The translations under genes and the position numbers were made by a program. The notes under the pieces are model-generated. The model was not told where the DNA came from, did no database searches, and worked only from the letters and a program-made list of their open reading frames with translations. A stretch of DNA of 55,529 nucleotides, taken from positions 1 through 55,529 of the forward strand of contig NZ_JAPAAF010000029.1 in the NCBI RefSeq assembly GCF_025907915.1, read 5' to 3'. This DNA comes from Gaoshiqia sediminis. Its GTDB lineage: Bacteria > Bacteroidota > Bacteroidia > Bacteroidales > Prolixibacteraceae. Of this stretch, positions 44,432 through 52,923 are shown one piece after another; the stretch's first letter is position 1; each line of letters opens with the position of its first letter.

Positions 44432-45175
44432 CTATGCCAATCCGCTGTCCAACTGCCGGGCGAGTGTACGGGCATCATCCAGTTGTTCGTATTTTCCCAA
44501 GTCCATCCAGATCGAATCCGCATCGGTAAAGGCCATAATCTGTTCAGTTGCTGCCAGGCGAAGGTATAAATCGATGATGGAAAACTTGCCGGTTTCGGTA
44601 ATCAGGTCCAACAAATGGGGCTGAATGAGTTGCATTCCGCTAAATGCCAGTGGGGTAGAGGTATCTATTTGATGCGGGCGGCAGATTTTCAGTTCGCCTG
44701 TAATTTCATTTTTCCATCCAGTGAGCTGGTTTTCCTGGTCGAAAAGCAGGTAACGCGAGGTTTTCCGGTTGCGCACCACCAAGCTGGCCAACGCACCGCT
44801 TTGTTTGTGAGATTCGAGAAGCCGGTTTAAATCGAGATTGGTGAGGATGTCCACATTCATTAGCAGGATGGGGTCGTCGCCAGCCAGAAAATCTCTGGCT
44901 TTCAGGATTGCTCCACCTGTATCCAGCAGTTCTTCGCTTTCGTCGGACAGATGCAGATGAATACCAGTGTTTTCGTGATGACGCAGGAATTCGGTCACCA
45001 TCCAGGCAAAGTGATGGACATTCACCGTAATATCCGTGATCCCGTATGCTTTCAAATAGCGGATCGATCTTTCCAGCAGGGTATGCCCTTCAAGCTCCAC
45101 CAAAGCTTTTGGACGGTCGAGGGTCAGTGGTTTTAGCCGCGTGCCAAGGCCGGCTGCAAAGATCATCGCTTTCAT
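44432..45175 (-). CDS. Nucleotidyltransferase, MurU-like
   Basis: A 247-aa NTP transferase with the nucleotide-binding N-terminus FAAGLGTRLKPLTLDRPKAL (residues 7-26) and the metal-binding strand LLMNVDIL. It lacks the left-handed helix domain of GlmU. Closest in style to N-acetylmuramate alpha-1-phosphate uridylyltransferase (MurU) of the cell-wall recycling route, though mannose-1-phosphate guanylyl- or glucose-1-phosphate thymidylyltransferase activity cannot be excluded. It is transcribed leftward after ribH, with a 67-nt gap. Confidence 0.82.
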   Translation of the reverse strand: MKAMIFAAGLGTRLKPLTLDRPKALVELEGHTLLERSIRYLKAYGITDITVNVHHFAWMVTEFLRHHENTGIHLHLSDESEELLDTGGAILKARDFLAGDDPILLMNVDILTNLDLNRLLESHKQSGALASLVVRNRKTSRYLLFDQENQLTGWKNEITGELKICRPHQIDTSTPLAFSGMQLIQPHLLDLITETGKFSIIDLYLRLAATEQIMAFTDADSIWMDLGKYEQLDDARTLARQLDSGLA

Positions 45176-45242
45176 TGCTACTTATTTTTGAAATCAAATT
45201 GAACAGGCAAATCTTATTGCGTTCGTTTCAAAACCGGGATTG

Positions 45243-45728
45243 CTACTTCAATTCCTTTTGGAGTGCAACCATTTTGATGGCAGTTACAGCTGCTTCGTCA
45301 CCTTTGTTGCCCAGTTTCCCGCCGGCCCGGTCCATTGCTTGTTGTTCATTGTCGGTGGTCAATACGCCAAAAATAAAAGGCTTGTTGTATTTCAGGTTCA
45401 GGTCGGTGGCGCCTTGCGTCACCCCGGCGCAGATGAAATCGAAATGGCGTGTTTCGCCTTGGATGACACAGCCGATCAGAATGATCGCGTCAACCTGGGA
45501 GTACTCGGCCAGGTATTGTCCGCCCAGCGGCAGCTCAAAAGTGCCGGGAACGTGTTTTACGATGATGTCTTCTTCGTCCACACCATGCTTCGTTAGGGTG
45601 TCAACTGCACCCTGTGCCAAGGCTCCGGTAATTTCGTAGTTCCATTCAGCCACAACAATGCCGAATTTCATTCCGTTTGCTGCCGGCACTGATTCCAGGT
45701 TGTAAACCGATAAATTTTTAGTTGCCAT
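45243..45728 (-). CDS. ribH: 6,7-dimethyl-8-ribityllumazine synthase
   Basis: A 161-aa riboflavin-pathway enzyme that condenses a pyrimidine (ARP) with dihydroxybutanone phosphate. Visible family marks: [10 protein letters not shown] for substrate binding, [25 protein letters not shown] with the catalytic His, and [14 protein letters not shown] 45728 gives the normal length; the longer open frame overlaps a terminator. It lies just downstream of the TPR gene and its terminator. I see no FMN riboswitch upstream. Confidence 0.95.
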   Translation of the reverse strand: MATKNLSVYNLESVPAANGMKFGIVVAEWNYEITGALAQGAVDTLTKHGVDEEDIIVKHVPGTFELPLGGQYLAEYSQVDAIILIGCVIQGETRHFDFICAGVTQGATDLNLKYNKPFIFGVLTTDNEQQAMDRAGGKLGNKGDEAAVTAIKMVALQKELK

Positions 45729-45752
45729 ATTTTTGTTGTTTTTGCAAAAATA

Positions 45753-45780
45753 AAAAATCCCCTGCAACGAGGGGATTTTT
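45753..45780 (-). terminator. Terminator between the TPR gene and ribH
   Basis: AAAAATCCCCT (45753-45763) pairs perfectly with AGGGGATTTTT (45770-45780) across a GCAACG loop. Read on the minus strand it ends the TPR transcript 20 nt after the stop and lies 25 nt before the ribH ATG. Confidence 0.9.
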
Positions 45781-45799
45781 CAGTATATTTTGGATTGGA

Positions 45800-46489
45800 T
45801 TATTTATTGAGATGAAGTTCTGTGCGGGCAATGTACTTGTCCACCGAGCGAGCCTCGGTTGAGGCTGGGTAGGTCGTTTTAATTTCGTTGTACAATTGTA
45901 GCGCGTCGGCATATTTGCTGGTTGCTTCGAGCAAGTTTCCGGCTTTCATGAGATAAACCGGTGTGGTAAACTCGTTTTTGTACGAATAGGCTTTTTTATA
46001 GGCGCTAAGGGCTTTGTCGGTTTCATTTAATTCGGCATAAGCATCGCCTTTTGCGCCTGCTGCTACAGGGGCCAGCAACAAGTCGTCGCTTTCAAAAGCA
46101 TCCAGGTAATTAATAGCCTCTTCGTATTGGCCTAAACGCAGGTAACAAATGCCGCTGTAATAGCCAGCCAGGTCGGCAGCTTTGGTAACGCCGTAATCGT
46201 CAATGATATCCAAAAATCCTAAATAGTTGCCATCGCCGTTGAGGGCTAGGTTGAACGAATCTTTTTCGAAATATTGTTCGGCCATGAACATTTGCTCCTG
46301 TGCAGCTTTTTCTTTAGGAAGCACATATAATTTGGTGAAACCAAGATATGCGGCAACAATCACAACAGCAGCCCCGACAACAATCGACAGGATCTTCTGG
46401 TTTTGCTCGATAAACTGTTCACTTTTTGTCAATGCATTTTCAACTTCCGACAAATTGTCTTCTTTCTTTAGGTCTTTATTCTTTGCCAT
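45800..46489 (-). CDS. Membrane-anchored TPR protein (YfgM-like)
   Basis: A 229-aa protein: an acidic/basic N-terminal tail, one membrane helix (ILSIVVGAAVVIVAAYLGFTKLY, about residues 33-55), then tetratricopeptide repeats (YYSGICYLRLGQYEEAINYL, then GDAYAELNETDKALSAYKKA and KYADALQLYNEIKTTYP) in the periplasm. This layout matches YfgM, which works with PpiD in handling exported proteins; the equivalence is inferred from architecture. It is divergent from recF with 181 nt between the starts. Adjacent ribH and recF are typical partners of this gene in Bacteroidota. Confidence 0.85.
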   Translation of the reverse strand: MAKNKDLKKEDNLSEVENALTKSEQFIEQNQKILSIVVGAAVVIVAAYLGFTKLYVLPKEKAAQEQMFMAEQYFEKDSFNLALNGDGNYLGFLDIIDDYGVTKAADLAGYYSGICYLRLGQYEEAINYLDAFESDDLLLAPVAAGAKGDAYAELNETDKALSAYKKAYSYKNEFTTPVYLMKAGNLLEATSKYADALQLYNEIKTTYPASTEARSVDKYIARTELHLNK

Positions 46490-46617
46490 TTTAAATAAGG
46501 TTATCCAAATTTGTGACGCAAAAATATGGTTTTTTATAAAACAAAAAATACTAAGCCCTTATAAAATTTAATATTAATCAACACATTGCTGTTATTAAAA
46601 TGATGAGGCGCTCAATG

Positions 46618-46650
46618 TTTGACGGTTCATTTTTTATTTTATTAGCTTTG
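46618..46650 (+). promoter_or_regulatory. Promoter of recF
   Basis: TTTG (46618-46621), a 21-bp spacer, and TAGCTTTG (46643-46650) match the consensus. Transcription should begin near 46657, about 14 nt before the recF ATG at 46671. Confidence 0.6.
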
Positions 46651-46670
46651 CCTTGGAAATACCGAAATTC

Positions 46671-47789
46671 ATGCATCTCGAAAGTTTATCCTTGCTCAAT
46701 TTTAAAAATCTGGAAGAAGTTGACTTACAGTTTTCACCGGATCTGAATTGTTTTATCGGCAACAATGGCGCCGGTAAAACCAATCTGATGGACGCCATTT
46801 ATTACCTTTCGTTTTGCAAGAGCTTTTTAAACCCGGTGGACGGATTGAACGTCCGTCACGAAGAGGAGTTTTTTGTGATTCAGGGCAAATACCAGCGACT
46901 GGGCCAGGACGAATCTATCTACTGTGGATTAAAACGAGGCCAAAAAAAGCATTTCAAACGAAATAAAAAGGAATATCAGAAATTGGCCGAGCACATCGGT
47001 TTGTTGCCGCTGATTATTATTACTCCATCCGATATTGACTTGATCATGGGGGGGAGTGAGGAGCGCAGGCGCTTTTTGGATGGGCTGATTTCGCAATATG
47101 ACCAGATTTACCTGGACCACCTGCTCCGATACAACCGGGCGCTGTTGCAACGTAACAAGTTGTTGAAGCAATTTGCCAGCGAACGTTCGTACAACGAGGA
47201 CAGCCTGGACGTTTGGGACGAACAACTGGTGCACTATGGCAACCTGATCCACCTAAAACGGGTGGAGTACATTGACCGTTTGCAGCCGGTTTTTCAACAG
47301 TATTACGAGTTGATTTCGTGCGGAAACGAAAGAATCGGGATGGAGCACCAGTCGCAACTTTATGAAACCGATTTTGCCCTTCTTTTGAGAGAAAATCGTC
47401 ACAAAGACCGGGTAGTGCAATATACCACCGTCGGCATTCATAAAGATGACATCCTGTTCAACCTGGGCGATTACCCTATAAAAAAACTGGGCTCACAAGG
47501 TCAGAAAAAAACGTACCTGGTGGCGCTTAAGTTGGCTCAGTTCGATTTCATCAAAGCAATGTCGGGGATGACTCCAATTTTATTGCTGGATGATATTTTT
47601 GACAAGCTGGACAAAAGCCGCGTGGAACAGATTGTGAAACTGGTTGCTGATGACCATTTTGGGCAAATATTTATTACCGATACCAACCGCGAACACCTGG
47701 ACCAGATTATCCGGCAGGTGGCGGCCGATTCAAAAATATTCCGGGTTAGCCAGGGAACAGTCAGGGAGCAGAACCATGAGGAAAAGTAA
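46671..47789 (+). CDS. recF: DNA replication and repair protein RecF
   Basis: A 372-aa SMC-like ATPase that loads RecA at single-strand gaps. Walker A is GNNGAGKTN (30-38), the signature region KKLGSQGQKKTYLVALKLAQ and Walker B PILLLDDIFDKLD lie in the C-terminal third. An upstream TTG at 46653 is open, but the -7 promoter element ends at 46650, so ATG 46671 is far better. Its 3' end overlaps the next gene by 14 nt, so the two are coupled. Confidence 0.95.
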   Translation: MHLESLSLLNFKNLEEVDLQFSPDLNCFIGNNGAGKTNLMDAIYYLSFCKSFLNPVDGLNVRHEEEFFVIQGKYQRLGQDESIYCGLKRGQKKHFKRNKKEYQKLAEHIGLLPLIIITPSDIDLIMGGSEERRRFLDGLISQYDQIYLDHLLRYNRALLQRNKLLKQFASERSYNEDSLDVWDEQLVHYGNLIHLKRVEYIDRLQPVFQQYYELISCGNERIGMEHQSQLYETDFALLLRENRHKDRVVQYTTVGIHKDDILFNLGDYPIKKLGSQGQKKTYLVALKLAQFDFIKAMSGMTPILLLDDIFDKLDKSRVEQIVKLVADDHFGQIFITDTNREHLDQIIRQVAADSKIFRVSQGTVREQNHEEK

Positions 47790-48066
47790 TACCGAAAAAC
47801 TGGGGCAGGTCCTCCGGCAATATATCGAAGAAAACAAGCTTCAACATAAATTGTCGGAGGTGGATATCATTGCCTCTTGGGAAGAGCTGATGGGCAAAAC
47901 CGTTGCCAGCTATACCGAAGATCTGAAAATCAGCAACGGGACGCTTTTTGTAAAAACCAGTTCGCCGATGCTTCGGAACGAACTGATGATGATGAAGGAA
48001 GAAATACGAAAACGTCTGAATGAAAAAGCAGGGATGGAATTAATTCGTCAGATCATTTTTCGCTGA
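47776..48066 (+). CDS. dciA: DUF721 protein, DciA-like helicase-loader candidate
   Basis: A 96-aa DUF721 protein. DUF721 defines DciA, which helps place the DnaB helicase in bacteria that lack DnaC. Typical marks are NTEKLGQVLRQYIEEN, IIASWEELMGKTVASYTEDLKI, and NGTLFVKTSSPMLRNELMMMKE. The start ATG 47776 lies within recF (14-nt overlap), a common arrangement. The stop (48064-48066) touches the stop of convergent ndk (48067-48069) with no gap. The helicase role is established for the family, not for this protein. Confidence 0.85.
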   Translation: MRKSNTEKLGQVLRQYIEENKLQHKLSEVDIIASWEELMGKTVASYTEDLKISNGTLFVKTSSPMLRNELMMMKEEIRKRLNEKAGMELIRQIIFR

Positions 48067-48486
48067 TTAAAAACGCTCAACGCGTGAGAAAAAGAAATCA
48101 CATTCGTGGATAGCATTTTCGTCACTGTCCGAACCATGAATGGCATTGTGCGTTTTCGACTCGGCAAATAACCTGCGAATGGTACCTTCTTCGGCTTCCA
48201 GCGGGTCGGTGGCCCCAATCAACTTACGAAAGTTATTCACGGCATTTTCTTTTTCAAGAATGGCAGCCACAATGGGCGACGAACTCATAAAATCAGTTAG
48301 GTCTTCAAAAAAGGGCTTGCCTTCGTGAACGGCATAAAACTCACAAGCCTGTTCTTTTTTTAACTTCGTATATTTTAATGCTTTAATGACAAAGCCGGCT
48401 TCGTTGATTTTTGCCAGAATGGGCCCGATAAGGTTTCGTTCAACAGCACCGGGTTTAATGATTGCGAGTGTTTTGTTTCCAGCCAT
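48067..48486 (-). CDS. ndk: Nucleoside diphosphate kinase
   Basis: A 139-aa enzyme that moves the gamma-phosphate of ATP to other nucleoside diphosphates. Catalytic His117 lies in NAIHGSD, the nucleotide-binding Lys11 in IIKPGAV, and the C-terminal [11 protein letters not shown] is as in other NDKs. Length is normal and the start is ATG 48486. It is a convergent neighbour of dciA with directly abutting stop codons. Confidence 0.96.
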   Translation of the reverse strand: MAGNKTLAIIKPGAVERNLIGPILAKINEAGFVIKALKYTKLKKEQACEFYAVHEGKPFFEDLTDFMSSSPIVAAILEKENAVNNFRKLIGATDPLEAEEGTIRRLFAESKTHNAIHGSDSDENAIHECDFFFSRVERF

Positions 48487-48572
48487 AAATTTTAAGTTGT
48501 TTGTTGTTAGTCAGTATGACGACGAATTTAAAAAATTAATCCTTGAAAACTGATTTGGGGAGGCAATATTTT

Positions 48573-48580
48573 TATATTTG
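48573..48580 (+). promoter_or_regulatory. -7 element of the DHH/FKBP operon
   Basis: TATATTTG matches TAnnTTTG. A TTTG at 48554-48557 is only 15 bp upstream, shorter than usual, so the -33 element is doubtful. Expected start near 48587, about 18 nt before the coding start. Confidence 0.45.
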
Positions 48581-48604
48581 TAACTCCTTTAAAATAGAAG
48601 TGTT

Positions 48605-49639
48605 TTGAAACCATTTGATATAGAAATAATTAAGTCTTTTAGTGAGAAGTTGGGACTAGTTCAGTCCCCGATCGTGATTATGCCCCATGTCAATCCGGAT
48701 GGCGATGCAGTAGGCTCGGCCCTGGGTTTTGCGAATGTGTTGAAAAATGCAGGTAAACAAGTAGTTGTAATTTCACCCAACCTGTACCCCGATTTTTACA
48801 AATGGATGGCCGGAAGCGCCGAAGTGGTCATTTTTAATGCCGAGCGCGAAAAGTCGGCCAAAATAATGAAAGAAGCCGGGATGCTGATTTGTCTCGATTT
48901 TAACCACCTGTCGCGTACGGGTGAGATGATCGAACTGGTGGAGTCATTTGAAGGGCCTAGCATACTAATCGATCATCATCCGTACCCACAGAATTTTACC
49001 GATCTGATTATCTCTCACCCGGAATATTCTTCTACTGCCGAATTGGTTTTTCATGTGGTGAAAGCATTGGGCATGGAGCCATTTGTGGACAAATGGGCAG
49101 CTGAATGTTTGTTTTGCGGCATTATGACCGATACGGGTTCGTTTGATTACAATGTTTCCGACCCGCAAACTTTTAAAACGGTGAGCGAGTTGCTTACCTA
49201 TAACATTAATCCGGAAGAAATTCACGGGCGGGTGTTCGATAATTATTCGGTTGACCGGATGCGATTGCTGGGTTATTGTTTGAGCGAGTGTATGGAAGTG
49301 TATCCGGAATACCATGCAGCCATGATTTTCCTGACTAAAGAAGTGCAAAAGCGATACAATTTCGCGCCTGGCGACAGCGAGGGATTCGTTAACTATCCGC
49401 TTTCCATCAAAGGGGTACATTTTAGCACCTTGTTTACTGAGAAAGACGACCAGGTAAAAGCTTCTTTCCGCTCGAAAGGCGATTTCCCGGTCAATGAATT
49501 TGCTTCCAGCCACTTTAACGGCGGAGGGCATCGCAATGCCTCGGGAGGAGAGGTAACAACCAACCTACAGGATACCCTGACCAAATACCGGTCGCTACTG
49601 CCCGAATATGCAGAACTGCTAACTAAAACTAAATGCTGA
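48605..49639 (+). CDS. DHH/DHHA1 phosphoesterase (NrnA-like)
   Basis: A 344-aa enzyme of the bifunctional oligoribonuclease/pAp-phosphatase type. The DHH domain has HVNPDGDAVGSAL (His28, Asp32, Asp34) and LIDHHPYP (Asp123, His124, His125); the DHHA1 end holds GGGHRNASGG. It should trim short RNA or hydrolyse pApA, linking it to the PgpH-like enzyme at 28058 if c-di-AMP is used. The start is TTG at 48605 (no in-frame ATG before the active site); the leader has AGAAG before it. The FKBP gene follows after 3 nt. Confidence 0.9.
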   Translation: MKPFDIEIIKSFSEKLGLVQSPIVIMPHVNPDGDAVGSALGFANVLKNAGKQVVVISPNLYPDFYKWMAGSAEVVIFNAEREKSAKIMKEAGMLICLDFNHLSRTGEMIELVESFEGPSILIDHHPYPQNFTDLIISHPEYSSTAELVFHVVKALGMEPFVDKWAAECLFCGIMTDTGSFDYNVSDPQTFKTVSELLTYNINPEEIHGRVFDNYSVDRMRLLGYCLSECMEVYPEYHAAMIFLTKEVQKRYNFAPGDSEGFVNYPLSIKGVHFSTLFTEKDDQVKASFRSKGDFPVNEFASSHFNGGGHRNASGGEVTTNLQDTLTKYRSLLPEYAELLTKTKC

Positions 49640-49642
49640 ACA

Positions 49643-50170
49643 ATGAATAAGATGTCTAAATTAATCAACTTGATAATTCTTGCCGGGCTGATGTTTGGTG
49701 CTGTTTCCTGTTTCAAAGAAGCAGATGAACCTGAAGTCATCAACTATACACCCGAACGCGAAGCCGGGATTATCTCTGATTTTATTGCCCTGGCTGAATC
49801 GGAAGGAATCCAGATGGACACCACCGATATGGGAGTATTTTATGTCATTTTCAGTGAAGAGGAACAGGATGGCGCCCTGGTACAGGATGGTGACTCCCTT
49901 GGCATTATCTACAGAGGGTATTTCCCCGACAATGGCCTCGTGTTCGATCAATCCTCCTATTGGTATGAAGAGGGCATCTGGAAATTTACCTTTCCCACCC
50001 CGGGCTTAATCCCCGGATTTAATGATGCCATTGCTCATTTAAAAGAAGGGGACGAAGGACTTTTTCTGATTCCTTCACACCTGGCTTACGGTGTAAACGG
50101 TTCGGGAAGCATTCCTCCCTATTCGCCCTTGGTTTTTGAAATTGAGCTGAAATCTATTTATGAAGAATAA
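49643..50170 (+). CDS. FKBP-type peptidyl-prolyl isomerase lipoprotein
   Basis: A 175-aa lipoprotein: signal sequence with lipobox GAVSC, then an FKBP domain from about residue 75 (VQDGDSLGIIYRGYFPDNGLVFDQS, then FTFPTPGLIPGFNDAIAHLKEGDEGLFLIPSHLAYG and IPPYSPLVFEIELKSI). The aromatic pocket residues of FKBPs are largely kept. It catalyses prolyl turnover in exported proteins. Its layout resembles GldI, a gliding-associated FKBP lipoprotein, but without other gld genes near this is only a resemblance. It is co-transcribed with the DHH gene. Confidence 0.88.
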   Translation: MNKMSKLINLIILAGLMFGAVSCFKEADEPEVINYTPEREAGIISDFIALAESEGIQMDTTDMGVFYVIFSEEEQDGALVQDGDSLGIIYRGYFPDNGLVFDQSSYWYEEGIWKFTFPTPGLIPGFNDAIAHLKEGDEGLFLIPSHLAYGVNGSGSIPPYSPLVFEIELKSIYEE

Positions 50171-50227
50171 AGGAACTGTTCTTTCAGATAACGAGCTAAG
50201 CTTACAAGACACATTTTAATTAGAAGG

Positions 50228-50253
50228 CCTGCAGAAATGCAGGTTTTGTTTTT
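50228..50253 (+). terminator. Hairpin plus T run directly before a start codon
   Basis: CCTGCA (50228-50233) pairs with TGCAGG (50238-50243) across GAAA, followed by TTTTGTTTTT (50244-50253) that ends at the base before ATG 50254. It can end the FKBP transcript, but it also forms the leader of the next gene. Confidence 0.75.
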
Positions 50254-51315
50254 ATGAATCGACAGCGTACAGAACTTTTAAAAAAGATGTTGCCGGGTTT
50301 TATCCCGCTGTTTGTTTTCATCTTGGTTGATGAAATCTGCGGAACCCGTGCCGGATTGATCGCTGCACTGATAATCGGCCTGGTCGAGCTCAGTTGGATC
50401 GGCTTTCGCGAGAAGCGATTCGATCGTTTTGTGGTGTTTGATACCTTGTTGCTGCTTGCTCTTGGCGGAGTTTCGATTGTACTGGACAATGACATCTTCT
50501 TTAAACTGAAACCGGGTTTGGTGGAACTGATCCTTTGTGCGGTGCTTGCTTTTTCTGCCTTCTCAAAAGTAAATCTGATTGCTCTGATGAGCAAGCGCTA
50601 CCTGAAAGATATGGAGCTTTCGGGTGAGCAGATGAAAAAAATGAGGCAAAGCATGAAATTGATGTTTTATGTGTTTTTTGCCCACACGCTGCTTTCTTTT
50701 TATGCGGCATTTCAGCTGTCCGATGCTGCTTGGGCATTTATCAGCGGTGGCTTGTTCTATATGTTGTTTGGCTTGGTGTTTTTGGTTGAATTCGGGAAAC
50801 AAAAGCTTGCCAATAAAAAATTGAAGTCCGAGGAGCAGCTTCCTTTGGTGAACGAGGATGGGCAAGTAATTGGCAAAGCGCCGCGATCGGTGTGCCACAA
50901 CGGGCAAAAACTGCTTCACCCGGTGGTTCATCTGCATGTGCTGAACCGTCAGCAGGCTATTTATCTGCAAAAGCGGCCAATGAATAAATTGGTGCAACCC
51001 GGCAAATGGGACACAGCTGTTGGCGGGCATATTTCTTTTGGCGAAGATTTGCAAACCTCGTTACAGCGCGAAGCCTGGGAAGAAATCGGGCTGAGAAACT
51101 TCTCGGCCAACCTGGTGAAAAAATATGTATGGGAAAGTGATCTTGAGCGGGAATTGGTGTACGTTTTTGTAACACACGACTTTCAATCCATCCAACTGCA
51201 CTCAGATGAAGTGGAAGAAGGCCGTTTTTGGACCCGTCAGCAAATTAAGAAAAACCTGGGGCAAGGTGTTTTTACTCCCAACTTTGAACACGAATACCGG
51301 ATGCTTTTTCGTTAG
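50254..51315 (+). CDS. Fusion of YciB/IspA-like membrane domain and Nudix hydrolase
   Basis: A 353-aa two-part protein. Residues 8 to about 105 resemble the septation protein YciB/IspA family (FIPLFVFILVDEICGTRAGLIAALIIG, then LDNDIFFKLKPGLVELIL). Two more membrane helices follow (about 135-155 and 160-180). Residues 195-353 form an IDI-like Nudix domain with DGQVIGKAPRSVCHNGQ and an intact box: Gly258, Glu264, Arg272-Glu273, Glu276-Glu277, Gly279. The Nudix domain should face the cytoplasm. I know these two parts mainly as separate proteins; the substrate is unknown. No promoter is seen, so expression may depend on readthrough of the hairpin just upstream. Confidence 0.82.
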   Translation: MNRQRTELLKKMLPGFIPLFVFILVDEICGTRAGLIAALIIGLVELSWIGFREKRFDRFVVFDTLLLLALGGVSIVLDNDIFFKLKPGLVELILCAVLAFSAFSKVNLIALMSKRYLKDMELSGEQMKKMRQSMKLMFYVFFAHTLLSFYAAFQLSDAAWAFISGGLFYMLFGLVFLVEFGKQKLANKKLKSEEQLPLVNEDGQVIGKAPRSVCHNGQKLLHPVVHLHVLNRQQAIYLQKRPMNKLVQPGKWDTAVGGHISFGEDLQTSLQREAWEEIGLRNFSANLVKKYVWESDLERELVYVFVTHDFQSIQLHSDEVEEGRFWTRQQIKKNLGQGVFTPNFEHEYRMLFR

Positions 51316-51363
51316 GTCGGTATTTTGTTTAATCCGCACTGCCCACTGCGACTGAAAACTATT

Positions 51364-52065
51364 TCATCTTCCCAATACAAAAATGGCAGGCCTTTTTTGA
51401 ATGTCCGGCTTCTGCTTTTTCCATTCTGCGATTGATTTTGTTTTTATGAACTCGGTGTCAAGTGTAATGTCGCAGGCGATACAGAGTTTGGTGTGCGGTT
51501 GGCAATTAGCGAGCAAATCGTCTAGCAGCTGAAGGTTTCGATAGGGGGCTTCGATAAACAGCTGGCTTTGGTTTTCGGTATAAATCCGTTTTTCGAGCAA
51601 ACCGATTTGTTTGGCTTTTTCGTCTTTCTTGATGGGCAGGTAGCCGTTGAAGGCAAAATTCTGGCCGTTCATGCCCGAAGCCATCATGGCCAGCAAGATC
51701 GATGAGGGGCCAACTAACGGAATCACACGGATGCCTTTTTCGTGGGCAATTCGCACAACTTCGGCGCCTGGGTCGGCCACGCCCGGGCAACCGGCTTCCG
51801 ACATTACCCCCACATGCAACCCGGTCTTGATCGGGTCCAGGTAAGCATGAAGCTGATTTTTGTCGGTGTGCTTGTTCAACTCATAAAAATGAAGCGAGTC
51901 GATATCAATTGCCTGATCCATTTTTTTTAAAAAACGCCTTGCTGTGCGAATACTCTCAACCACAAAATGAGATATGGAATGAATGATTTCCCGGTGATGA
52001 TCCGGGATGACGGTATTGAGCTCGCTTTCGCCGAGTGTGAGCGGAATGAGGTAGAGATTGGCCAT
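51364..52065 (-). CDS. SAM-dependent methyltransferase, RsmI-like tetrapyrrole-methylase fold
   Basis: A 233-aa protein of the tetrapyrrole (corrin/porphyrin) methylase fold, closest in layout to RsmI, which 2'-O-methylates C1402 of 16S rRNA. SAM-binding marks are GVMSEAGCPGVADPGAEVV (residues about 89-107), VPLVGPSSILLAMMASG and the FIEAPYRNLQLLDDLL helix. The N-terminus has LTLGESE in place of the classical glycine-rich TPIGN, and the protein is shorter than RsmI, so this is the RsmI-like paralogue common in Bacteroidota. It is divergent from the MBL hydrolase. Confidence 0.85.
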   Translation of the reverse strand: MANLYLIPLTLGESELNTVIPDHHREIIHSISHFVVESIRTARRFLKKMDQAIDIDSLHFYELNKHTDKNQLHAYLDPIKTGLHVGVMSEAGCPGVADPGAEVVRIAHEKGIRVIPLVGPSSILLAMMASGMNGQNFAFNGYLPIKKDEKAKQIGLLEKRIYTENQSQLFIEAPYRNLQLLDDLLANCQPHTKLCIACDITLDTEFIKTKSIAEWKKQKPDIQKRPAIFVLGR

Positions 52066-52110
52066 GAGTCAAATTTTCTTCAAAAATAATTAATTTAAGC
52101 CGACGTGCTT

Positions 52111-52135
52111 AAAAAATCGATTTTTTGTAGTTTTG
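52111..52135 (+). promoter_or_regulatory. Palindrome and -7 element before the MBL hydrolase gene
   Basis: The perfect 16-bp palindrome AAAAAATCGATTTTTT (52111-52126) is followed at once by TAGTTTTG (52128-52135), a TAnnTTTG match only 8 nt before the best ATG (52144). That would give a nearly leaderless mRNA. A small TAAGC/GCTTA stem lies just upstream. Confidence 0.4.
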
Positions 52136-52143
52136 CCAACCAC

Positions 52144-52923
52144 ATGACTGATCCGTTGCATATAAAGGTAGAATTTCTCGGAACCGGTACTTCACAAGGA
52201 GTTCCGGTGGTAGCATGCAGTTGCCCGGTTTGCATGTCGGACGATGAACGTGACAAACGCTTGAGGGCTTCGCTGTTGATTGAGGTGAATGGTTTGAAAC
52301 TGGTCATCGATGCCGGTCCCGATTTTCGGCAGCAAATGTTACGGATTGGTTTGCACCAGTTGGATGCTATTTTGCTTACCCACGAACATACCGATCATAT
52401 TTTTGGTTTGGACGATATCCGCGCCTTTAATTGGGTGCAAGGCCATCCAACTGATATTTATGCCGAAGCGCGGGTGCAGGAAGCCATCAAGCGCGTGTTC
52501 AACTATGTGTTTGCCAAGTATCGCTATCCGGGCATCCCGCAAATGAACCTTCATTTGATTGAAAATAAGTCTTTCCGTGTGAAGTCGCTCGACGTGTTGC
52601 CCATACGCGGTTATCATTACAAGTTGCCGGTTTTTGGTTTTCGGATCGGCAAGTTTGCCTACCTGACGGATATGAATTCGCTGGAACCAGCAGAGAAAGA
52701 AAAACTTCTGGGGTTGGATGTGTTGGTAGTGAACGCGTTGCGGGTTGAAAAGCATGTTTCGCATTTCAATCTGGAAGAAGCTCTTCAGCTAATTAGCGAA
52801 GTAAAACCCAAAAGTGCCTATCTAACACATATTTCACACCAGCTGGGCCGTCATGAAGATATTCAACAACAGCTTCCTGAAAATGTCTTTATGGCATACG
52901 ATGGGCTTTGTCTTTCTCTTTGA
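52144..52923 (+). CDS. MBL-fold metal-dependent hydrolase (PhnP-like)
   Basis: A 259-aa metallo-beta-lactamase-fold enzyme. The two-metal motif is THEHTDH with His80, His82, Asp84 and His85; DAGPDFRQQML precedes it and YLTHISHQLGRHED supplies later ligands. The N-terminus has FLGTGTSQGVP and the cysteine group CSCPVC (25-30), as in the zinc-binding loop of PhnP. PhnP hydrolyses cyclic phosphodiesters, so a similar substrate is likely. The 3' end overlaps the convergent MFS gene by 35 nt. Confidence 0.9.
   Translation: MTDPLHIKVEFLGTGTSQGVPVVACSCPVCMSDDERDKRLRASLLIEVNGLKLVIDAGPDFRQQMLRIGLHQLDAILLTHEHTDHIFGLDDIRAFNWVQGHPTDIYAEARVQEAIKRVFNYVFAKYRYPGIPQMNLHLIENKSFRVKSLDVLPIRGYHYKLPVFGFRIGKFAYLTDMNSLEPAEKEKLLGLDVLVVNALRVEKHVSHFNLEEALQLISEVKPKSAYLTHISHQLGRHEDIQQQLPENVFMAYDGLCLSL

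Noticed and set aside
45729-45767. FMN riboswitch or longer N-terminus for ribH
   Set aside because: The region is a plain terminator hairpin plus an A/T leader; no conserved riboswitch core was seen.
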